Of a DNA stretch of 39,588 nt, positions 33,262 through 39,588 are shown one piece after another. Below the pieces are notes generated by a model. It was not told the DNA's origin. It searched no databases and saw only the letters and a program-made list of their open reading frames with translations. Numbering within the stretch: position 1 is the stretch's first letter; the number at the start of each line of letters is the position of its first letter. The stretch lies in NCBI GenBank assembly GCA_003135435.1, contig PLBR01000151.1, positions 1 to 39,588 of the forward strand. The letters run 5' to 3'. The DNA comes from Nitrospira sp. (lineage in GTDB: Bacteria; Nitrospirota; Nitrospiria; Nitrospirales; Nitrospiraceae). Both the position numbers and the translations under genes were made by a program.

Positions 33262-34014
33262 CTATTTTGCCTCAAAGCTGAATCCCAACGATGTGGTGCC
33301 GTTCGCAGACACAGTCACGTCTTGTACTTTCTCTCCCAGGGTCGCATGCCAGGCCTTGATCCGGTACGTGCCGACCGGCAGATCCTTGATCTCAAAAGTC
33401 CCCTCCAGACCGGTGATCCCGTAATACGGATTTGCGACGGCAAGTCCATGTCCCTGCATGAAGGGATGCATGCCGCATTGCATGCTGATGTCGCGGCGGC
33501 TCCCTGTAAATCGGACGACATCGCTTGTCCCGGACTTGGTAAGCGCCGGTCGGTGGAACATGAGGAACACATGATCGTCGTCCCGTTCATAGATCTGCAA
33601 ATCATGCGATACCGGGTCCAGATTTGTCACTGTCAATGGGTGATGTTCCCGCATGACCGATACGAACGGGACAAACTGACAAACATTCGCCTCCAGTTTC
33701 GTTTCCGTAAATCCAAACGGTTTGCCTTTCTCAATGCCTTCGACCGTCACGATCACATCTTTCAAACCTTGCTGACTTCCGACCGCGACTGTTCGAAGCA
33801 GCCGGTACCCGGACCCGTCGGACAACGCTCCGCAATAGATCGGGTCAGGAGATCGGCGAAGCTCGAAGGACGTGGGCAGCGGAAGTTCGCCGGAAAACTG
33901 CACGGTCCCAGTGACCGTGCCACCGTTCGATACCGTCGTTTCTTCATACGCCCAGGCTGCGATCGAGCCGCTCAGGAACAGGCTCAGAACGATCGAGCGA
34001 CAGATCGAAGACAT
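33262..34014 (-). CDS. Secreted cupredoxin-like protein with carboxypeptidase-regulatory-like domain (D)
   Basis: This 250-aa protein has a signal peptide (about 1-22, ending AAWAYE). Candidate copper ligands are H137 (PVSHDLQIYE), C180, H183 and M186 (QCGMHPFMQGH). The second Cys pair is C61 and C112 (VCQFVPF). A CarboxypepD_reg-like C-terminus spans about 203-245. It is shorter than the paralogs at 24288 and 25240 because their His-rich loop and C-terminal tail are missing. The start at 34014 is chosen because its signal peptide aligns with those paralogs; several ATGs between 34059 and 34014 are alternatives, none with a good ribosome binding site. It lies downstream of MCO2, as protein C lies downstream of MCO1. 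Confidence 0.82.
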   Translation of the reverse strand: MSSICRSIVLSLFLSGSIAAWAYEETTVSNGGTVTGTVQFSGELPLPTSFELRRSPDPIYCGALSDGSGYRLLRTVAVGSQQGLKDVIVTVEGIEKGKPFGFTETKLEANVCQFVPFVSVMREHHPLTVTNLDPVSHDLQIYERDDDHVFLMFHRPALTKSGTSDVVRFTGSRRDISMQCGMHPFMQGHGLAVANPYYGITGLEGTFEIKDLPVGTYRIKAWHATLGEKVQDVTVSANGTTSLGFSFEAK

Positions 34015-34064
34015 AACGCGACAGGCATACACCATCATGTTCACCATCATAATATTCATAATAT

Positions 34065-34103
34065 TAAAGAAAAATGGACGGGGGAGCATGAATGCTCCCC
34101 CGT
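34065..34103 (-). terminator. Rho-independent terminator after the second giant MCO gene
   Basis: A perfect 12-bp stem ACGGGGGAGCAT/ATGCTCCCCCGT (34078-34103) with a two-base centre is followed on the minus strand by TTTTTCTTT. Confidence 0.9.
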
Positions 34104-34184
34104 GGTCACCGGATAATTGTAACGGCCCCGTACTCGTCACGGCGGCGCCTTCGTTCCTTCAACGAGACGCCATCATCGTCGTGC

Positions 34185-37100
34185 TTACCGTCCAACCGTC
34201 GACGTCAGCGAAGCAGCCCCGCCATCATTCTCCTGCTCCGCCAGCTTGCGCGATGGAACTTGTGGCATCAACGGGAGAATCCGCTGATCGTCAATCGGCA
34301 GCACCTTGAAAAGGCCCCACTGCCCTGCGTTGGCATACGCCGGACGTTGGTTTTTCCATATATAGTCGCCGACGATCTTATTCGGACCTCCAGCGCCGCC
34401 TGTAAGATAGGCGTTGATCACTTCGGAACCGCCAAACTCCATGGTGCTGACCTGGTCGGCACCCTGCGAATACGGCTCATGCGGCCACTCGTGGCCGTCG
34501 ACGGTGAACAGCTGAACCTGCTCGCTGAACGCGCCCAGTACGTGGATGGCCACCGGATCTCCGACATGTGCTTGCAGCAGCGGCGTCGAGGGTGTATCCC
34601 CGGCTTTTGCGCAGCTGAAGATCTCCGAGACATCACAGCCCTTTTCTATCCGCCAGGCGGTCGGTTCCGACTGATAATTCACGGCCGTGATGCCGGCTAC
34701 CTGTTGGAGGTAGGGCATGAAGCTTACGCCTATGTTGTTATCCTCGTCCTGGAACATCAACGAGAAGGACCGGTAGTTCTTCCTGTTTTCGTTCCCTGGG
34801 ATCGTCCGATCCACCAGCACATCGGCACGCCAGCTGCTCTTCATCGTGACATCGGTGCCTGTTATCGGATCGCGGTAGTGCGATCCCTTTGGACCGATAA
34901 TGACCGAGCCGAACAGACCGTTGCGTGGATTCTCGACCACGTTCCCCCAATCTTGAATGAGGGCTGCCAGTTCTCCATACTCCTGGTGAGCATAATAGGT
35001 GTATGTTTTGCTCTGCCCCGGAGCGATCGTTTGATCGCCAGGGTTGTTGCCGACATTGGCGCCGAACGAATCTTTCGGATCGAACGCCATCATATCGACG
35101 TGGAATCCCGCCCGCTCCTTGGCCATCTCATTCTTCAGATTGATCTTCATGCAATCGCCGACGTTCACGTGTAGGGTCAGCGGGCTCGGCCTGAGTTCGC
35201 CTGCCTTGACCTTGCCACGATCACCATCAAGCACGTACATCTTGCCCTGCTCGTTCCCAAATACCATTTTCCGTTCCAAATCGACTTCCATTGTTCCCGG
35301 CGCACCTTCGTGGTACCGGATGTTCTGGTCGATCGCCGACACGTTGAAGCTCTTCACGGGAGCATCTGCCGGACAGATCGACGGAGCGGACTTTTGAATC
35401 TGCTCACGGCTCGGCAAGGGCTTCAGATCCCCTTGCAGTTCGTCGAAGACTCGGAAAAGTCCCCAACTGCCCTCCGCGAAGTGGGAGGCGCGGCCACTAT
35501 AATAGAGATAGTCGCCGGCTTGTTTTTGCGGTCCCCCCGCGGCCGGAATCGCCGGATCGTACCGCTCTCCGATCGCCAGGTGAATCGTGCTCCGCGGCAT
35601 GGCGGTCGTCGAGTACCGTTCCATTGGGAACCAATGGCCCGTCACGTGCCAGGTATGCACTTCGTTTGCAGACCCTACCAGGGCACGCACCAGAATCGGA
35701 TCGCCGAGATAAGCCCGCAACAACGGAGTGCCTGGATCGCCGTGAATACCGGACACAAAGAGTTTCGACGGGTCCGGATTATGGGCGAGACGCACACTCA
35801 ACGGCTCCACGCGCATGCTGTAGCCGCTTCCGGTGGTGGCTTCGCCGCCGTTCAGAAACCACATCGGCGACTTATTGATACGTTCCGGGAACTGATGAGA
35901 CGGCGGCCCTTCAACGGTGGTCGCCCCGATTTTCGCCTGTGGATTATCGGCGGTGATCAGTTCCGCCGTCCGCGCATTGCTGTCCATGATATGCATCATG
36001 ACTTCGCGGAAACTGCCACGGATATGGGCAGATACCGGCTCTAAAGTATGGATATCCGCAATGGGACCGCTCCGGATTTCTTTCCCTGTGACCGGATCGT
36101 GATAGGTCGAGCGCGGCGGCTCGGTAATAAACGCGGAGAACAGCCCGTGTCCCCAGGTATCGGTTCCGAAGACATGGTCGTGCCAATACACTGTGCCGAA
36201 ATCGGCATCGACATACCAGCGCTCACGAATGAATTCGACGCTGGCGATATCGTTCTTCTTATGCGCGTATTTCAACGGCGCATCGAACGTGATGGTCTTT
36301 CCGGCAATGGTCTTGATCCGTACCACTTCGAAGTATTTTGGATCGTCCATCCCTACGCCCAGTTCTATGTTCGGATGGAACTTCGACGCATCGGCCACCG
36401 TAATGCTACGCGCGCCGGCTTTCGAATCCCCTGTCTGCACCGTGTTTCCCGGCAGGGGCATCCCTTTAGTGGGCTCAGGATCCTTCAGCATGGTGAATGC
36501 CCGCAACGACATGTCGTACGAAAATCCGATCGTCGGGCCATCGGACGCGCTGGTATCGAATTGGAAGAAGTGCGGATGGAGATTGACCTTATTCGCCCAT
36601 CCCGTCCGCGCATCGTCCGGTATTTCGTTCTTGTAAATGATGTCGACGCAATCATATACGTTTCCGCGAATGACCAACGGAAGCTGCCTTTTGGGATTCT
36701 TGCGAACTTCGGCCTCTTCCTCGTGCAACACAAAAATCATCCCGATCGGGTCGACAATCGCCGCGGAGTTAGCCGTCGCCGGCTTGAGCGTAATCGGCAG
36801 CGTAATGGCATGAGTCGTGTAGAACTTCCGCGGGGAATTTTCCGGACACAAACTCCAAGGTCCTTGTTCACCCGGCCTGGCCTGCTCCGTACTCTTCGTT
36901 CCATCTTCACGCACATGGAACGGTTCTAACCATGGCGCTCCACCATGATTCGGTGCGAAGGGCGGCCGCTTCCCAAGATGTGGACGCAGCCAGGGGAACG
37001 CCAGTTTCCCGGTTTGTGGATCGAACGTAATGGCCGGACGCTTCAGAGGGGTCGGAGATTCATAGTCCGCCCACTTGTGCGGCGTCTCCGGCTCGTTGAG

Positions 37101-38927
37101 CGCCAGCGCGCCCTCCCACTTCCAATTTACTACCGTTGCGTCATTCGCCTGGGCCTGCTTCACTTGATCTTCTGTCTTGCCTGACAAACCTTGCGGCGGC
37201 AGCATGTATTCGACCCAATCCTTGATCGAGACCTTCACCGGATTGGCTTTCCAATCCGTCTTATCCTTGGTGACCTCGTACTTCTTCCCACCGTACCAAT
37301 CCACCGTGGTACCGACCAGCTTGTCCGAGCTGACCGCGAGCTTGATCTTCCCCTTGCGATCGGGCAGCTCGACCAGAGGCTTCATGACGTCGGTTTGGAA
37401 CCCGGTCGACTGCAACGTGTTGTATACACGCCAGAATCCCCACATTCCCGTCACATAGTGCTGCGGAATGTGGCAGTGAAATACGAACTCACCTGCCAAG
37501 GCCTGCAATCCACCGGACCCACCTTCAGTCACCTCATCGTAAATCTCCGACGGACCGATAGACTGTACGTCCAACCGATCGGAAGGATCGCTGATGGGCG
37601 GAAACTTTACGGGCCCGTTCTTGGACAAGGTCGGATCGATCCTGCTGGTGCCCGGCTGTCTGGCCCAGCGGATCGAACCGCCATGCAGATGGTGCGAGTG
37701 CACGATCTCAGACCCACCGATCATCCGGAACGTAGCCGGATCCCCCAAGTATGAGCGGGGAACCGTGGTTGCGGGATCGCCAAACGTGTAGGATCCATAG
37801 CCCTGCGACTCGTCGGAAAACCCGACAAGGTGCTCCTGCTGCTCAAGTCTCGTGCCATGTGGTTCGCTGCGATAGTTGAGCAAGCGAGCCGCCGGACGAT
37901 AGGTGTCCGTATGCGGATCGCGCTGCGGCAACATGTCGCCCTTGCGGTTCAACAGCCGAAACGTCTCGTCTCCCGCTTCATGATAGAAAATGACAAATTC
38001 TCGGAAGTCTGAGCCGTTCGCGAGATCGATCATGGCTTCCCAACCGCTCTTCATTTCCTCGGCCGTAAACGGGCTGAGAAAGCGGGAACCACGTAGCTCA
38101 ACGACGATGGACCCCAACATGCCCCTGGAATACTGATCCCTGGTCGCATGGCTGTGGAACGCGCGCCCGCCGACCTGAAGATCGACGGGGATGTACCATT
38201 CGTATTCGCCGGTCTTTCCTGATGGTACCAATGCATCGGGATTATTGGCGGTCGACGGCTTACCCGTGCTGGCGACGAGCATCTGCGATCCGTTCACGAT
38301 CATGTTGGTCGGTTCGTCAGCAATCTCATTTCGTAATGTGATCCGGAGACAATCCCCTTGGTTCGCCCGAATGACCAACGGCTGGATCAGATCGCCCTGC
38401 AAACCGTTTGACACTGCGCCGCCGGCAAACGTCGGGTCGTCACTGTCGCGCGCGGCCAAGTTTTTCGCTTCTTCCTCCCGCACACCTGCCACATTCTCCG
38501 TCAACACGTACATGTAGCCGGGGTAGAAATCCCCAAACCGGTTGACCGTGATTTCAACATTGATTGTTGTGATGTCATAGGCGCGGACGGGAGCTTGCGC
38601 CGGACAGCGAGCACCTTGCGTGACCTTCACCTTATCCGGGTCTTCGGCCACGAGCAGCACACCCTGCTGCATCGCATGGGCTCCGGCACCCTGGAACGGC
38701 CCTTTGCTCTGCACCTGTCGCTCGATTTGCTCGATAGCCTTCGACATCTTGTCCATCAGCATCGGACCCGCCTGCGCATTCACCGGTGTCGCCACATCGA
38801 TAGCGGGATCCACTTCAACATGCGCGTCATGCGACATTGCCGCGAATGCCGGCATCGTCCCGGCCAATGCCAGGCAGGATGCAAGCCCTACCATTCCTGA
38901 TCGTACCCATTTCGTTGATGCACCCAT
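34185..38927 (-). CDS. Giant secreted multicopper oxidase (MCO2)
   Basis: This 1580-aa paralog of MCO1 has a signal peptide (about 1-30, ending PAFAAM). The three two-cupredoxin units start at about 108, 694 and 1185. Unit 1 has HSHHLH (H410, H413, H415) and HCHIPQHYVTGM (H484, C485, H486, H490, M495). Unit 2 has LHPHF (H784, H786) and WHDH (H916, H918). Together these give one type 1 site and eight His for one trinuclear cluster. In unit 1 domain 1 the HxHG motif of MCO1 is replaced by VNG, but HSH (H258, H260) is kept, the reverse of MCO1. The ATG at 38927 follows AGGAGG. The product is extracytoplasmic; the substrate is unknown. Confidence 0.9.
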   Translation of the reverse strand: MGASTKWVRSGMVGLASCLALAGTMPAFAAMSHDAHVEVDPAIDVATPVNAQAGPMLMDKMSKAIEQIERQVQSKGPFQGAGAHAMQQGVLLVAEDPDKVKVTQGARCPAQAPVRAYDITTINVEITVNRFGDFYPGYMYVLTENVAGVREEEAKNLAARDSDDPTFAGGAVSNGLQGDLIQPLVIRANQGDCLRITLRNEIADEPTNMIVNGSQMLVASTGKPSTANNPDALVPSGKTGEYEWYIPVDLQVGGRAFHSHATRDQYSRGMLGSIVVELRGSRFLSPFTAEEMKSGWEAMIDLANGSDFREFVIFYHEAGDETFRLLNRKGDMLPQRDPHTDTYRPAARLLNYRSEPHGTRLEQQEHLVGFSDESQGYGSYTFGDPATTVPRSYLGDPATFRMIGGSEIVHSHHLHGGSIRWARQPGTSRIDPTLSKNGPVKFPPISDPSDRLDVQSIGPSEIYDEVTEGGSGGLQALAGEFVFHCHIPQHYVTGMWGFWRVYNTLQSTGFQTDVMKPLVELPDRKGKIKLAVSSDKLVGTTVDWYGGKKYEVTKDKTDWKANPVKVSIKDWVEYMLPPQGLSGKTEDQVKQAQANDATVVNWKWEGALALNEPETPHKWADYESPTPLKRPAITFDPQTGKLAFPWLRPHLGKRPPFAPNHGGAPWLEPFHVREDGTKSTEQARPGEQGPWSLCPENSPRKFYTTHAITLPITLKPATANSAAIVDPIGMIFVLHEEEAEVRKNPKRQLPLVIRGNVYDCVDIIYKNEIPDDARTGWANKVNLHPHFFQFDTSASDGPTIGFSYDMSLRAFTMLKDPEPTKGMPLPGNTVQTGDSKAGARSITVADASKFHPNIELGVGMDDPKYFEVVRIKTIAGKTITFDAPLKYAHKKNDIASVEFIRERWYVDADFGTVYWHDHVFGTDTWGHGLFSAFITEPPRSTYHDPVTGKEIRSGPIADIHTLEPVSAHIRGSFREVMMHIMDSNARTAELITADNPQAKIGATTVEGPPSHQFPERINKSPMWFLNGGEATTGSGYSMRVEPLSVRLAHNPDPSKLFVSGIHGDPGTPLLRAYLGDPILVRALVGSANEVHTWHVTGHWFPMERYSTTAMPRSTIHLAIGERYDPAIPAAGGPQKQAGDYLYYSGRASHFAEGSWGLFRVFDELQGDLKPLPSREQIQKSAPSICPADAPVKSFNVSAIDQNIRYHEGAPGTMEVDLERKMVFGNEQGKMYVLDGDRGKVKAGELRPSPLTLHVNVGDCMKINLKNEMAKERAGFHVDMMAFDPKDSFGANVGNNPGDQTIAPGQSKTYTYYAHQEYGELAALIQDWGNVVENPRNGLFGSVIIGPKGSHYRDPITGTDVTMKSSWRADVLVDRTIPGNENRKNYRSFSLMFQDEDNNIGVSFMPYLQQVAGITAVNYQSEPTAWRIEKGCDVSEIFSCAKAGDTPSTPLLQAHVGDPVAIHVLGAFSEQVQLFTVDGHEWPHEPYSQGADQVSTMEFGGSEVINAYLTGGAGGPNKIVGDYIWKNQRPAYANAGQWGLFKVLPIDDQRILPLMPQVPSRKLAEQENDGGAASLTSTVGR

Positions 38928-38996
38928 ACCCTTCAGCCTCCTCTCTATATTAATCAGTAAACACGCTTGTACCCAAGACTGACTCAATGTCCGATA

Positions 38997-39182
38997 CTAA
39001 AAACTCTGGCATAGGCCAATTCTCATAGGAAGGATGTCTGGAGGCCAGTCCATCTTTTCCTGATCCTCCACCGAAAGTTCATAGGCCCACCACAGTACAT
39101 GCATACCCAAGCAGTACTGTTCAGCTCGAGCAAATCCGGTTCTGATTTTTAGCTTAACCAGCAAGCTTCTATCTATTTTCAT
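38997..39182 (-). CDS. Hypothetical 61-aa protein upstream of MCO2
   Basis: The open frame from 39182 encodes MKIDRSLLVKLKIRTGFAR, followed by a segment with two Trp and two Cys (EQYCLGMHVLWWAYELS). It is co-directional with MCO2 and ends 69 bp before its ATG. No ribosome binding site is clear and no family is recognised. It may be a real small gene, a degraded gene or chance. Confidence 0.3.
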   Translation of the reverse strand: MKIDRSLLVKLKIRTGFARAEQYCLGMHVLWWAYELSVEDQEKMDWPPDILPMRIGLCQSF

Positions 39183-39234
39183 GAGTTCTTGTCAATAGGT
39201 GTGTACATGGGATTAGGCGACGATCTTCAGCTGG

Positions 39235-39470
39235 GTGACGCGGTACTTCCAACTCCATAAAATATATTGCAAGCCGGCATACATGGACGGCAGCAAGGAG
39301 GTGTATCTCGTCAATGCAGTGGATGAGATGACGCAGTTCCAGCGCAGCTGTGCCGTGGAGAAGATCAGCGAACGGTTTCTTGTGCCAGTGCTGAAGGCGA
39401 TGCTGGCGGCATTTCCGTTCACCATTCGAAAATTCCACAATGATAACGGTTCAGAGTACCGCAACCGTCA
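39235..39470 (+). pseudogene. Truncated integrase-core (rve/DDE) transposase remnant
   Basis: The frame has KEVYLVNAVDEMTQFQ, then ERFLVPVLKAMLAAFPF and FHNDNGSEYRN. This is the middle of an IS-type integrase-core transposase, where HSDNGSEY normally carries the second catalytic Asp. The N-terminal helix-turn-helix and first Asp region are missing, and the C-terminal part is replaced at about 39470 by direct repeat B. The IS family is not assigned; IS481-like is a guess. Confidence 0.75.
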
Positions 39471-39474
39471 CAAA

Positions 39475-39588
39475 TCCCTTACGACTACTGACACGACTCC
39501 ATTTCCTCTCATGTGGAGTCCTACGCCGTATAGATGAGTGCGGCTTTCGGCCTCTGACGTCTAGCCCGCATTATTCATGACGGTTCGT
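39475..39588. repeat. Direct repeat B, partner of 31332-31447
   Basis: Homologous over its length to 31332-31447 in the same orientation (shared GACGTCTAGCCCGCAT, TTCATGACGGTTCGT). It abuts the transposase remnant and runs off the right edge, so the full element is not visible. Confidence 0.75.

Noticed and set aside
33322-36929. Several plus-strand frames of 240-360 codons opposite cupredoxin D and MCO2
   Set aside because: All lie antisense to recognised genes and show no signal peptide, domain or ribosome binding site.

Overview
The window looks like chromosomal DNA of a Nitrospira-like bacterium (phylum Nitrospirota). This rests on recognition, not a database search. The markers are two very large cytochrome bd-like oxidase subunits of the Nitrospira type, an NxrC-like c-type cytochrome with an ethylbenzene-dehydrogenase-type heme b domain, many secreted redox proteins, and families of palindromic intergenic repeats. 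Nearly every gene is on the minus strand. No nxrA/nxrB, tRNA, rRNA or CRISPR array was seen.

Region 1 (about 0.1-4.8 kb) is housekeeping, transcribed mobA > GT9 glycosyltransferase > argS > tgt. Region 2 (4.8-11.7 kb) is a respiratory operon. It starts with two micropeptide genes (40 and 42 aa), continues with a bd-like oxidase, a membrane diheme cytochrome c, a membrane monoheme cytochrome c and the NxrC-like cytochrome, and ends at a strong hairpin terminator. A 34-aa membrane micropeptide is encoded divergently. Region 3 (11.7-20.3 kb) holds a second bd-like oxidase with a DUF3047 protein, a glycine-rich membrane protein and two membrane-anchored SUMF1-fold proteins. Upstream of it lie a multipass membrane protein, a zinc-ribbon/PCP_red protein, a DUF420 (CtaM-like) protein and a COMT-type methyltransferase, which could be assembly factors.

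Region 4 (20.4-39 kb) is copper-protein territory. It encodes four secreted cupredoxin-like proteins sharing a CxxHxxM motif and two giant multicopper oxidases (MCOs, about 1620 and 1580 aa), plus a HEAT-repeat lipoprotein-like operon, a possible small metal-binding protein, a frameshifted cyclophilin and a transposase remnant. The MCO/terminator/cupredoxin arrangement occurs twice. Each copy is bordered upstream of its MCO by the same ~110-bp direct repeat, which suggests a segmental duplication.

The giant MCOs are the most interesting feature. Each reads as three tandem two-cupredoxin units. A complete set of copper ligands survives only across the unit 1/unit 2 boundary: a type 1 site plus half of the trinuclear cluster in unit 1, and the other half in unit 2. 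This looks like a covalently fused trimer of two-domain laccases with one active site left. A plausible but unproven model is that these enzymes oxidise a metal or another extracellular donor, and that the cupredoxins and the bd-like oxidase/cytochrome c complexes handle the electrons.

Intergenic DNA is rich in repeats: stop-codon-supplying inverted-terminal elements, a 171-bp MITE with perfect terminal repeats and a target duplication, a palindrome family, and GTGAAAC-type repeats.
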